From positions 682,001-746,000 of the forward strand of contig NZ_CP014015.2 of assembly GCF_001559075.2 (NCBI RefSeq): 64,000 bases of DNA, given 5' to 3'. A model generated the notes under the pieces. That model had not been told where the DNA came from. It saw only the letters and a program-made list of their open reading frames with translations, and did no database searches. Made by a program: the position numbers and the translations under genes. Position 1 is the stretch's first letter; each line of letters begins with the position of its first letter. Below, in pieces: positions 7,906-16,986 of this stretch. The DNA is from Citrobacter amalonaticus. Lineage in GTDB: Bacteria > Pseudomonadota > Gammaproteobacteria > Enterobacterales > Enterobacteriaceae.

Positions 7906-10900
7906 TTACCAGCTGTATTTCACACCCAGCATGCCCTGGGTATCGCTGTAGCCCTTATCACCCAGTTGCACACCGACATTCCCCCAGACGCTTAAACGGT
8001 TATTCAGTTTACCTTCCACCCCGGTACGCACTTCACCCAGATTGCGCGCGCCATCACGGCTGATTTTCACGCCATCCATCTTCACGCCCCAGGTGTCGGT
8101 ATTGTGGATCCAGTTCACTTCGACATAGGGCTGGAACTCGCGCGGTTGTCCGTCATCCATTTTGTGATGACTGTTGAGGTACGTTTTCACCCCCAGACGC
8201 GTCTGAATGTTGCCATCACCTTCTGTTTCAATGCGCGTACCGTCATGCCGGGTATGCGTATCAGACTTCACGCCCATCCAGGTGACCTGTGCCTGCGGCT
8301 GGATGTACCAGGTGTTCAGAGAACCCTGGCTGCCGCTGAACGTTCCGGCCTTGAAGGTGTAACCCGTTTCCAGTGAAGCAGTCAGCCCCTTTGAGTCATA
8401 GCTGTCGCTCTCACGCTCATCCGCGTCCACCGTGTTGTCGAACCAGTTGTACAGCAACCAGCTATCAACATACACCCCCGTGCTGTCCACGACATTCTGA
8501 TACCAGGTTCCGTACAGACCCGCGCTGTAGCCGCTGGTACGTCCGTCTGAACCGTATCCGGCACGGTTGCTGTGGGTGTTGCTGTGTTCATTGGCATAAC
8601 CGCCCATTACGCCGAGATGCCAACGGTCCAGCCCGTCCATACTCCACTGTGCAATGTCGCCGCCCAGTTGCAGCACGTAGCGATTACTCTGTGTTTTCAG
8701 TTGACCGTTACCCGCCGAGGAACGTTCATGCCCGCCGACGTGACGCATCCACATGCTGCCGGCCAGCCCCTCATCCTTGAGCGCATTGGTGTACTGCGGC
8801 TCACCCAGACGATCGTGCAAACGGTGAGCAAACAGCGTGTTCGCAGCGGAAATATTGCTGGTATAGCTTCCCGCTTCCGGTCGCAAAGCCTCCACCGCCT
8901 GCGGATCGACAACCGGCGGGTTGTCTGAGTCAATCACGCCATCCCACCTACTGGTCAGATACCAGTTTTTCGCCGCCTCGCCGGTTCCCTTCGCCAGCGT
9001 GTAGACATATGCACCGGCCTCCACGGAGCCACGGTTCAGGGCGAATTGACCGGCGGAATTGCCGTCCACTTGCACCAGTTCAATGCCATTGCGGGTCTGC
9101 GCGCCAGTACCGCCAACGTTATTGACGTCCACCCGCGTGTTGCCGGAGGTATCGCCATGAACGGTCAGTTTGTCCGTGGCTGAATCATCACCGCCGAGGG
9201 CCGTGTTAAATACCATCAGACCGTCATTACCGTGGTAGTTACCGTCTACATCCAGGTGATTACCCGGCTGCATGCCCGCACGCCCCAGGATCACAGTGCC
9301 GCTGTGAGTCAGATTGCCGCCGACCGTAAAGTCGGACACCTGCATCGTCCCGCCGCTCATCACATCCACATCCCCGGCGGTGCGACCATACCCCGACAGG
9401 GTAGCGCCATCGTGAATATTCACCTGCTGGTTAGCCATATCGACGGCAGAATCGGTATCGCTACCCAGCACAATCTCACCGTCGAGAATATCGGTGGTGC
9501 CTGTCCAGGACACAAAATCCTGTTTCAGTGTCAACACGCCGCTACCGGTCTTGGTCAGATCGCCTGTGCCGCTAATGACATTGTCCAGCGTCCAGTCCGT
9601 GTCCGTCGCTACCGTCAACAGGCCGTTATCCGTGACAGAGGCTGTGCCAAGGTTCTGCTGTTCACTGACGGTCAGTTTGTTGTCCGTGTCGATATTGAAC
9701 AGACCGCTAAAGCCGCTGTTATCTCCACTGACGACCACATCTGACATGTTTGCCACATCAATGCCGCCCGCTCCGCTGAGGGGGTTCGTCAGCGTGCCGA
9801 CAACGCCATTCAGGGTCAATGTCCCGTCGTCGACGATATCGCCGCTGCCTGCGCCCAGCACATCATTTACGCTCACTTCCGCCCCACTGCTGATGGTAGT
9901 TTTAGCCGTCAGCGCAGCGTTGGCACCGTCAATCGTTAACAGGCCACCGTTGACATTCAGCGCGCCGCTACCGGCCAGACGTCCCTCGCTAAGCCCACCG
10001 TTCGACAGGGTCAGCGAGCCGCCATTCAGTGCTAAGGTGGAGTCGGACTGCCCTGTCAACGTGCCCGCCGTCTGGGTTGTAGCGTTGAGATCGGCGGTCG
10101 CTCCGCTACTGATATGCAATTCGCTGGTCTCGCCCAACGCGCCATCGGCATCGGTGCGCAACGTCCCTGCCTGTACCTGCGTGGCGCCACTGTAGTCGTT
10201 CAGACCGTTGGAGAGCGACACGACATCGGCCGTATTCACCGCCAGATTGCCGCTACCGGAGATCGTTGCCGACATATCCGCACCGGCACCCGTTACGCCC
10301 GCATACGGCGACAGCACCAGCGTTTGCCCGGAGAGAATCTCCAGCGCCTTCAGGCCGTAGTTCACATACAGACCATCACCCGGCGCGGTGGTAAGACGAA
10401 AACCATACTGCCCGTTCGCCACGGTCGTCCCGCTTTGCGCTATCTGAAGGGTTTTATCTGCCGCAACCGGCGTACCGTTTTGATCGGCAAGCGTCAGCGA
10501 ACCACCCGACCCAAGGACAATCGACGCTTTCACCAGTTGTACGCCAATCTCTGCGTCATCCTGCTGGAGCAGGTTTGCGGTAGTATCTGGATTCGCCGCT
10601 GCGCCAGTATCGTTCCAGGGATCAGCAAGATTAACTTTCACCGTGCCGGTACCGTCTGCCTGATGTGCGCGTCCGTTGTATATTACCCCCTCTGCGCCGG
10701 CGACCAGGGTATTGACCGACACCAGACTGTTGGAGATCGTTGTCCCCGGAAGAGTAACGTCAAAAGCCAGCGTGCCCCCATTAAAAAGTAGCCCCGTAAG
10801 ATACTGCGTACCGCTGACGGTTGTGGTGTTCCCCGCACTGCTGATTAACAGCGATTGTGCCAACGACGAAGCGTTATTCCCGGAAAGCGCAAACGTGCTA

Positions 10901-12552
10901 TTGCGCAACTCAACCGCTCCGCGAAAACTGTTGCCGACGGCAGGCGTAAAGGAAAAGACATCATCCCCTGCGTGCAGATTGACAGACATCACCCCCGTGC
11001 CGTTCAACACATTACTGAAGGCAAAGTCATTGGTGCTGGTGTTGGTGGCACCGACAATTTCGAGCGTGCCGTCGCTGCCGATCGTCACCTCACTGCTGCC
11101 AAGGCCGGTTCTGTTAGCGCTAGATTGCAGAGCCGAGGTGAGCGTGCCGCCATTGACAATGGTCTTCCCGCTGTAGGTATTGTCCCCCGTCAGCACGGTA
11201 TGCCCGGCCTGATGAACAATCGTTCCCTGGCCCGTAATCGGCATGGTGAGTTGATATCCTCCCGCCGTGGACGGGTCGTTGGTGGTGTGGTTGAGCACAA
11301 GAGAACCGGTGCCCGAGCCGAACGTCACGCCGGTCACGCCGGAAATCACGCCTGCCCCGGTGGCGGCCAGCCCCTCAGCCGCGCCGATATTCACCACGCC
11401 GGTGCTTGAGGCATTCTGCGCAATGAACAGTTTGCCATTCAGGTTAAGCGCACCGCCGTTACTCAGGTTGAGAGTACCGTCGCCCACGGCGCCGACGGTG
11501 GCTGACATCGCATCCAGACGCGATCCGGCACCGTTGATATTCACCGTCCCCTGGCCGCCATTTGCCGCCAGGCTCACCGCGCTGGCAACCACTTTCCCAC
11601 CCGACTGAATATCCAGTATCCCCGTCGCAGCATGACCCACGTTGAGTCTTTTGGTGACGTCACTGGCGTCGGCGATCCGCCATTCCCCGCCATTACTGAT
11701 ATTCACTCGCCCGTAACCAGCAGGCGAACGCGCCAGCATACTGTCGGCGCTACTGCGTACAATAGCAGAGTCAGAGATATTCAACGTTCCCGAACCATAA
11801 TCCCCGACCCGCAGCGCGCCGGTGCTCATTGTTGAATTCTGACCGCTAACGCTGACGGTTCCGACTCCGGAGGCAAAACTGCCAATCGTTGTCATACCGG
11901 CGTTCAGCGCACCGCCCTCTTCAATGTTAATCACTCCTGTGCCGCCATAACCAATATTCAGGTCCTGGTACGCGCCTGAGGGATTGACTAAATTCCACTG
12001 TCCACCCGAACGGATCGTGGCGGACCCGTGACTGCCGGTTGAACCGCCCAGGACGCCCAATCCTGAAGTATTCACCACCGCAGAGTTGGAGAGGGTCATG
12101 GCTCCGGTACCTGACTCAGCAAGGGTCATCGCCCCTGAGCGTAACGAAGAGCCGGAACCATCGACGTTCACCGTACCGTTCGCCTGAGTGTTATCGCCAA
12201 TAGTGAGCTTGTAGACATCCGATCCTGCCACCACACCGCCCGCGAGAATATTCAGCGTCCCGACGCCGTTCATGCCGACGAAAGTGTAGTAATCCAGTGA
12301 ATATCCCGTCGACACGTTGACGACCTCGCCATTATCGATAATAGCCGAATAGGCGGGAAGAGAGGCCAGCAGCAACAGCGACAGGGCACTACGTTTAAAA
12401 AGAGGTTGCCAAGCATGGTGTTGTTGCGCGGAAGAGGTCGTTTTTTTTATGGATGATTTTGCTGATGATTGACTTTTCCCTCTCACCAGCTCAGAACAAA
12501 CCTGAAATACCTTGAGAACTTCATTCCATATAACGCGATAATTTGTGTTCAT
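7906..12552 (-). CDS. Large type Va autotransporter with ESPR (1548 aa)
   Basis: A 1548-residue AIDA/Ag43-like autotransporter. The N-terminus MNTNYRVIWNEVLKVFQVCSE is an extended signal-peptide region (ESPR), typical of large autotransporters. A hydrophobic core (SALSLLLLASLPAYSA) then ends in a cleavage site near residue 69. The passenger (about 70-1200) consists of Gly/Asn/Thr-rich right-handed beta-helix repeats such as GTGVINIEEGGALNAG. PATR-type motifs (TLTGDNTYSGKTIVNGGTL-like) occur in its middle. The barrel starts near residue 1215 (NISAANTLFAHRLHDRLGEP) and ends GVKYSW. It should be a surface adhesin or aggregation factor; no catalytic protease motif is visible. The barrel shares long identical stretches with the 850-residue neighbour, for example GGDIAQWS, LGVMGGYAN and YNWFDNTV, so the two are paralogous at that end. 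Confidence 0.92.
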   Translation of the reverse strand: MNTNYRVIWNEVLKVFQVCSELVRGKSQSSAKSSIKKTTSSAQQHHAWQPLFKRSALSLLLLASLPAYSAIIDNGEVVNVSTGYSLDYYTFVGMNGVGTLNILAGGVVAGSDVYKLTIGDNTQANGTVNVDGSGSSLRSGAMTLAESGTGAMTLSNSAVVNTSGLGVLGGSTGSHGSATIRSGGQWNLVNPSGAYQDLNIGYGGTGVINIEEGGALNAGMTTIGSFASGVGTVSVSGQNSTMSTGALRVGDYGSGTLNISDSAIVRSSADSMLARSPAGYGRVNISNGGEWRIADASDVTKRLNVGHAATGILDIQSGGKVVASAVSLAANGGQGTVNINGAGSRLDAMSATVGAVGDGTLNLSNGGALNLNGKLFIAQNASSTGVVNIGAAEGLAATGAGVISGVTGVTFGSGTGSLVLNHTTNDPSTAGGYQLTMPITGQGTIVHQAGHTVLTGDNTYSGKTIVNGGTLTSALQSSANRTGLGSSEVTIGSDGTLEIVGATNTSTNDFAFSNVLNGTGVMSVNLHAGDDVFSFTPAVGNSFRGAVELRNSTFALSGNNASSLAQSLLISSAGNTTTVSGTQYLTGLLFNGGTLAFDVTLPGTTISNSLVSVNTLVAGAEGVIYNGRAHQADGTGTVKVNLADPWNDTGAAANPDTTANLLQQDDAEIGVQLVKASIVLGSGGSLTLADQNGTPVAADKTLQIAQSGTTVANGQYGFRLTTAPGDGLYVNYGLKALEILSGQTLVLSPYAGVTGAGADMSATISGSGNLAVNTADVVSLSNGLNDYSGATQVQAGTLRTDADGALGETSELHISSGATADLNATTQTAGTLTGQSDSTLALNGGSLTLSNGGLSEGRLAGSGALNVNGGLLTIDGANAALTAKTTISSGAEVSVNDVLGAGSGDIVDDGTLTLNGVVGTLTNPLSGAGGIDVANMSDVVVSGDNSGFSGLFNIDTDNKLTVSEQQNLGTASVTDNGLLTVATDTDWTLDNVISGTGDLTKTGSGVLTLKQDFVSWTGTTDILDGEIVLGSDTDSAVDMANQQVNIHDGATLSGYGRTAGDVDVMSGGTMQVSDFTVGGNLTHSGTVILGRAGMQPGNHLDVDGNYHGNDGLMVFNTALGGDDSATDKLTVHGDTSGNTRVDVNNVGGTGAQTRNGIELVQVDGNSAGQFALNRGSVEAGAYVYTLAKGTGEAAKNWYLTSRWDGVIDSDNPPVVDPQAVEALRPEAGSYTSNISAANTLFAHRLHDRLGEPQYTNALKDEGLAGSMWMRHVGGHERSSAGNGQLKTQSNRYVLQLGGDIAQWSMDGLDRWHLGVMGGYANEHSNTHSNRAGYGSDGRTSGYSAGLYGTWYQNVVDSTGVYVDSWLLYNWFDNTVDADERESDSYDSKGLTASLETGYTFKAGTFSGSQGSLNTWYIQPQAQVTWMGVKSDTHTRHDGTRIETEGDGNIQTRLGVKTYLNSHHKMDDGQPREFQPYVEVNWIHNTDTWGVKMDGVKISRDGARNLGEVRTGVEGKLNNRLSVWGNVGVQLGDKGYSDTQGMLGVKYSW

Positions 12553-13311
12553 AATAAATTGCTCATAATCTGATAAAATGTTTATACGCGGTGTAATTGT
12601 TTTTAATACGCAACATAGAATCGATAAGCTTCCCTCACCTGGAAATGGGAAATAGAGGGCTATTCAGAAATGAATTCTGAACAGTCTTAAATTAAATACT
12701 CTATTGATAGTGTTATAATGATTTCACATATTGTCTCCGACAATAGTATCCATGCATGATTAAATAACCACTATCCAGGATCCACGATTTGCTCTCCGGA
12801 GAGAGCGTTAATGGAATCACAGACAATCGTCAGAAATTAAAATCAATATTATGCAAATATATAAAGTGTGGCCCTGTACAAAACATCCACTCATACCCGT
12901 TGGTTACTGACACCACACGATAGACTCAGACCTTCTGGTGACGAGCCGGGAGCGGCTCGGCAGCAGCCATTGCGGCTTGCTGTTTGGTTAATAATCTTTA
13001 TGTAATTCGTGCGCTCAGTTTTACACTCGCCTAAAAAGCTGTCAATACGCCCCCGAACTATTAGCCGGGTTATAAATATCAGAAAATAATTATGAGTGAG
13101 AATAAATTCCTGGTTGGACCAGATCACGCAATTTGATTTATCTGTATAATGGAAGGGGAAACCGAGATGAATCCAGGAATTTCATATGCAATAATAAGAT
13201 TATTAGCGTTTTTTTAAAAGCATAAAAATTGCCTTTGAAAAGCACTTTTTGCTAAAAGCATTTATAGCGTATTGTGTTAACTGCTTCTATCTGATTGTCT
13301 ATAAAGAATAT
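12553..13311. other. Long AT-rich intergenic region with two GC-rich hairpins
   Basis: About 760 bases between the large autotransporter and tctE. I see no convincing gene. It holds the autotransporter promoter region and, at 12942-12959 and 12961-12982, two adjacent GC-rich stem-loops inside otherwise AT-rich DNA. From 13,140 to 13,311 the sequence is very AT-rich with A/T runs. Confidence 0.4.
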
Positions 13312-14739
13312 TTACGTTTTCGTCAGGGAATGCGCGACCACTAAAAAGCGTACCCGTACATGCAGCCCCCCTAAAATAGCGCTACGCGAAAGATGAGGAT
13401 GAGTGCGATGCAAACGGGCAATATCATTAACCAGCGCCAGGCCGATGCCTGCTCCGGCTTCCGTTCCTGCATTTTCAAGACGATGGAATGGCAGCATTGC
13501 CTGATGAATCTGTTCATCCTCGATGCCAGGGCCACTGTCTTCAACCTCCAGCGCCACGGCCTCACCTTCCCGTCGTAACCTGGCGGTCACCGTCCCTTGC
13601 GCCGGTGTATATTTCAGGGCGTTATCCAGCAAATTACCGCACAGTTCCCCCAGCAGGACATCATCGCCGTCTACCCATATCGCCTCCTGCGCACCTTCGT
13701 AACCCAGATCGATGCCTTTACTGCGCGCCTGTGCCAGTCGCGTAAAGCAACTCGTCTGCACCACCTCGAACAGATTGACCGGTAAAAACTGCCGCTCCCC
13801 CTGCTCTTTTCGCTTCACCGCCGAAAGCTGTAACAACCTTTCCGTCAGCAGAATGGTGTTGTCCAGCGTCGTACTCATCGCCCGTAAACTTTCGTGCCAC
13901 TGCTGAGGCTGTTCGCTGGCAAGCGCCACGGCGGCCTGCGTTTTCAATACGGCCAGCGGCGTTTTCAGTTGATGAGAGGCATCGGCGCTAAACCGTTCCT
14001 GACGTGAAATCAGCGCGCGCAGGCGATCCAGATAACGGTTAAACGCAACAATTAGCAGCCGCGTCTCCGACCAGGGCAGCAGTTCAGGTAACGGCGTCAG
14101 GAGCTCCGGTTCACGGCGCACCATCAGTGAGGAGAGCTGGCGCATCGGCCGCAGCACGCGGCGCAGTAGCCAGCCGACCAGCACCAGCGTCAGCAACACC
14201 AACAGCCCCTGCGTTACCCATGACGAAAACAGCAGTTGTCCTGCCAGGTAACGTCGCGACTGGAGCGTCTCTGCGACGTAGATCTCCGCCATCCCGACAA
14301 TGCCGCCCTCGTTCACCGGTTGTAACAGACGCGCCACGCGAATGGCCTGTCCCTGATATTGCGTATGATAAAACCAGGCCAGCGCAGGATAGTGTTGCGT
14401 CCGGGAAGTGGAAGGCGGCATCGCCGGCAGGTCGTCGTAACCTGAAATCACCTTCCCCGCCGGATCCACCACTTTATAGTACAGCCGGTCATTCATGTTC
14501 AGTTCAAAGCTGTCCAGCACCACCCACGGAACATTCACTTCCAGCTTCGCGTGGCGCACCACCAGCCGCTCCGCCACCGTGCGCGCTGACGACAGCAGCG
14601 TGCGATCATAGGCCTGCGTTGCCGCCTGCAGCGCGCTGACGTAGCTGTTAAACGCCGACAGTCCCCACAGCAGGATCAGCGGTAGCCCAAGAAACAGCAG
14701 CAGTTGCAGGTATAACGACTGGGGTTTAGCCCACCTCAT
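13312..14739 (-). CDS. tctE: Sensor histidine kinase TctE
   Basis: A 475-residue membrane sensor that controls tricarboxylate uptake with TctD. I chose the ATG at 14739 (MRWAKPQSLYLQ): it gives the expected short cytoplasmic lead before helix 1 (about 9-30) and overlaps tctD by 14 bases. A periplasmic sensor domain (about 35-165) precedes helix 2 (about 168-193) and a HAMP-like stretch. The HisKA domain carries the phospho-acceptor His256 in SADASHQLKTPLAVLKTQAA. The ATPase domain shows NLLDNALKYTP, DSGPGIED and GAGIGLALV. TctE phosphorylates TctD when citrate-type ligands are present, as known in Salmonella. It is transcribed away from tctCBA, directly after tctD. Confidence 0.93.
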   Translation of the reverse strand: MRWAKPQSLYLQLLLFLGLPLILLWGLSAFNSYVSALQAATQAYDRTLLSSARTVAERLVVRHAKLEVNVPWVVLDSFELNMNDRLYYKVVDPAGKVISGYDDLPAMPPSTSRTQHYPALAWFYHTQYQGQAIRVARLLQPVNEGGIVGMAEIYVAETLQSRRYLAGQLLFSSWVTQGLLVLLTLVLVGWLLRRVLRPMRQLSSLMVRREPELLTPLPELLPWSETRLLIVAFNRYLDRLRALISRQERFSADASHQLKTPLAVLKTQAAVALASEQPQQWHESLRAMSTTLDNTILLTERLLQLSAVKRKEQGERQFLPVNLFEVVQTSCFTRLAQARSKGIDLGYEGAQEAIWVDGDDVLLGELCGNLLDNALKYTPAQGTVTARLRREGEAVALEVEDSGPGIEDEQIHQAMLPFHRLENAGTEAGAGIGLALVNDIARLHRTHPHLSRSAILGGLHVRVRFLVVAHSLTKT

Positions 14740-15400
14740 TGCCGCACTCCAGCACGTATCCCAGTCCGCGCAGAGTGGTGATCCGCACATTGCTGCCCTG
14801 TAATTTTTTCCGCAGACGATGGATGTACAGTTCGATACTTTCGGGACTGACCTCATCGTTCAGGCTGAAGACCTGTTCGAACAACTGCTGGCGCGATACC
14901 GGCCGCGTTCTGCGATACATCAGCACCGTCAACAGCGCCAGTTCACGCGGAGTGAGCGCCAGCGGTTGCTGCTGAAGCAAGAAATACCCTTCGTCATGGA
15001 ACGCCAGATCGCCCAGTTGCTGAAGCTCCTGTACCTGTCCCGCACTACGCCGGAGCAAAGCCCGCAGCCGGGCGTCCAGTTCCTCAAGTTCGAAGGGCTT
15101 GGGCAGATAATCATCCGCTCCGGCATTCAGCCCTTTTACCCGATCCGCCACGGCGCTACGCGCTGTCAGAAGCAGCACCGGCAGCGTCTGCGCACGCTTA
15201 CGCAGACGCTGCACCACTTCCAGTCCGTCGATCCCGGGCATGTTGATATCCAGAACCGCCAGCGCATAGGTTTCGCTATGCAGAAGATGGTCGGCAGCCA
15301 GTCCGTCAAACACGCAGTCCACAGCGAAGCCGTTTTGCACCAGCGCCTTTTCCAGCCAGTGAGCCAGCTCACGGTTATCTTCCGCCAATAAGAGACGCAT
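14726..15400 (-). CDS. tctD: Response regulator TctD
   Basis: 224 residues, OmpR/PhoB class. The receiver domain (1-115) has the acidic pocket at residues 7-8, the phospho-acceptor Asp51 in AVLDINMPGIDG, a conserved Thr/Ser (LLLTARS) and Lys in LPKPFE. The C-terminal winged helix (about 128-220) shows ALTPRELALLTVLM and YIHRLRKKLQG. It is the first gene of tctDE and lies divergent from tctC across a 150-base spacer. In Salmonella TctD activates the tctCBA transport operon, and the same arrangement is seen here. Confidence 0.94.
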   Translation of the reverse strand: MRLLLAEDNRELAHWLEKALVQNGFAVDCVFDGLAADHLLHSETYALAVLDINMPGIDGLEVVQRLRKRAQTLPVLLLTARSAVADRVKGLNAGADDYLPKPFELEELDARLRALLRRSAGQVQELQQLGDLAFHDEGYFLLQQQPLALTPRELALLTVLMYRRTRPVSRQQLFEQVFSLNDEVSPESIELYIHRLRKKLQGSNVRITTLRGLGYVLECGNEVG

Positions 15401-15552
15401 ATCACATCCTGTAAAGTTTCTGCCGCATTGAAAGGGAAATGAAAGGTTAATGTTTTAACAATCACGCAACTGAACCGCTACATGTTGGTTCACATAATCA
15501 AAAAATAGTCTTCCGAACCCTACCATCCGGTTCTCCGGCGTGAGGATAAATA
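15401..15552. promoter_or_regulatory. tctD / tctC divergent control region
   Basis: The 152-base spacer between the two divergent transcripts must carry both promoters and any TctD-binding site. A GAGG ribosome-binding site sits just before tctC. I could not fix the promoter hexamers or direct repeats with certainty. Confidence 0.5.
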
Positions 15553-16530
15553 ATGAAAAAACAGTTCGTTCGTACCCTTGCTGCAAGCGTTTTACTGATG
15601 AGCACCTCTGCACTGGCACAAGAAGCGCCGTCGCGTACCGAATGTATCGCCCCGGCGAAACCGGGCGGCGGCTTTGACCTTACCTGCAAACTGATTCAGG
15701 TAAGCATGATGGAAACAGGCGCTATCGAGAAACCGATGCGCGTCACTTACATGCCGGGCGGCGTGGGCGCGGTCGCCTACAACGCCATCGTTGCCCAGCG
15801 TCCCGCCGAAGCGGGGACGGTCGTGGCGTTCTCCGGCGGCTCGCTGCTGAACCTGTCGCAGGGAAAATTTGGTCGTTACGGCGTGGATGATGTGCGCTGG
15901 CTGGCGAGCGTCGGTACGGACTACGGCATGATCGCCGTGCGCGCCGACTCACCGTGGAAGTCGCTGAAAGATCTGTTAACCGCGATGGAAAAAGATCCCA
16001 ACAGCGTGGTGATTGGCGCCGGAGCCTCTATTGGCAGCCAGGACTGGATGAAATCGGCGCTGCTGGCACAACAGGCTCACGTCGATCCGCACAAGATGCG
16101 CTATGTCGCCTTTGAAGGCGGCGGCGAACCGGTCACCGCGCTGATGGGCAATCACGTACAGGTGGTTTCCGGCGATCTCAGTGAGATGGTGCCCTATCTG
16201 AACGGCGATAAAATCCGCGTCCTCGCCGTCTTCTCTGAAGAGCGCTTGCCGGGCCAGCTCGCCAACGTCCCGACGGCCAAAGAGCAGGGTTATGACCTGG
16301 TCTGGCCCATCATTCGCGGCTTTTATGTCGGCCCGAAAGTCAGTGATGCCGAGTATCAATGGTGGGTGCAGGCATTTGAAAAACTCCAGCAGACCGACGC
16401 GTTCAAAAAGCAGCGCGATCTGCGCGGCCTGTTTGAGTTCAACATGACGGGCAAACCGCTCGACGAGTACGTCAAAAAACAGGTGACCGGTTATCGCGAT
16501 CAGGCGAAAGCCTTTGGCCTGGCGAAATAA
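15553..16530 (+). CDS. tctC: Tricarboxylate-binding periplasmic protein TctC
   Basis: 325 residues, the extracytoplasmic solute receptor of the tripartite tricarboxylate transporter. A signal peptide MKKQFVRTLAASVLLMSTSALA precedes QEAPSRTEC. The mature part has the family's early glycine-rich ligand loop (APAKPGGGFDLTC) and the conserved YMPGGVGAVAYN segment. It binds citrate or related tricarboxylates in the periplasm and delivers them to TctAB. It leads the operon tctC-tctB-tctA, with tctB starting 14 bases after its stop. Confidence 0.95.
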   Translation: MKKQFVRTLAASVLLMSTSALAQEAPSRTECIAPAKPGGGFDLTCKLIQVSMMETGAIEKPMRVTYMPGGVGAVAYNAIVAQRPAEAGTVVAFSGGSLLNLSQGKFGRYGVDDVRWLASVGTDYGMIAVRADSPWKSLKDLLTAMEKDPNSVVIGAGASIGSQDWMKSALLAQQAHVDPHKMRYVAFEGGGEPVTALMGNHVQVVSGDLSEMVPYLNGDKIRVLAVFSEERLPGQLANVPTAKEQGYDLVWPIIRGFYVGPKVSDAEYQWWVQAFEKLQQTDAFKKQRDLRGLFEFNMTGKPLDEYVKKQVTGYRDQAKAFGLAK

Positions 16531-16544
16531 GCATGGAGAGAACC

Positions 16545-16976
16545 ATGAGCGATCGTATTTTCGCCGGTATCTGGCTGTTGCTCTGCATCGCAGGGCTGTT
16601 CATCGCCTGGCAAATTCAGAGTGAATACAGCTATGAGCCGGTCGGTCCCCGTCCCTTCCCTTTGGGGATTATCGGCCTGATGGCGCTGTGCGCGCTGGCC
16701 ATGCTGCTGCGCCATCCGGACGTCGTGGACTGGCCGCGCCGACACGTCCTGCAAAAACTGTTAACGATGGTGATCGTCCTGCTGATGTACGCCTGGGGCT
16801 TTGAGTGGCTGGGCTTTCCCGTCGCCACCGCCATTCTGACGCTGGTGATTGGCATTCTGTTTGGCGCCACCCTGCCTGCCGCAGGGCTTTCCGGCGCAAT
16901 TCTCGGCGTCGCCCTGTGGTACGCCTTCGACCGCCTGCTTGATGTCACCTTACCGCTCGGCGCCTGGCTGAGTTAA
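16545..16976 (+). CDS. tctB: Tripartite tricarboxylate transporter small subunit TctB
   Basis: 143 residues from the ATG at 16545, preceded by GGAGAG; an in-frame start 12 bases upstream overlaps that site and is less likely. Four hydrophobic segments are visible, at about 5-22, 38-55, 73-90 and 95-130, as usual for the small membrane subunit. It pairs with TctA to form the sodium-coupled permease. It lies between tctC and tctA with short spacers. Confidence 0.92.
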   Translation: MSDRIFAGIWLLLCIAGLFIAWQIQSEYSYEPVGPRPFPLGIIGLMALCALAMLLRHPDVVDWPRRHVLQKLLTMVIVLLMYAWGFEWLGFPVATAILTLVIGILFGATLPAAGLSGAILGVALWYAFDRLLDVTLPLGAWLS

Positions 16977-16986
16977 CGGAGAAACG

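Noticed and set aside
9494..10195. A 233-codon proline/serine-rich frame inside the large autotransporter gene
   Set aside because: The low-complexity residues follow from the reverse complement of Gly/Asn/Thr repeat codons; the beta-helix passenger explains the region.
12891..13127. A 78-codon frame in the large spacer before tctE
   Set aside because: It has no RBS or homology I recognise and covers the two GC-rich hairpins, so it is probably chance.
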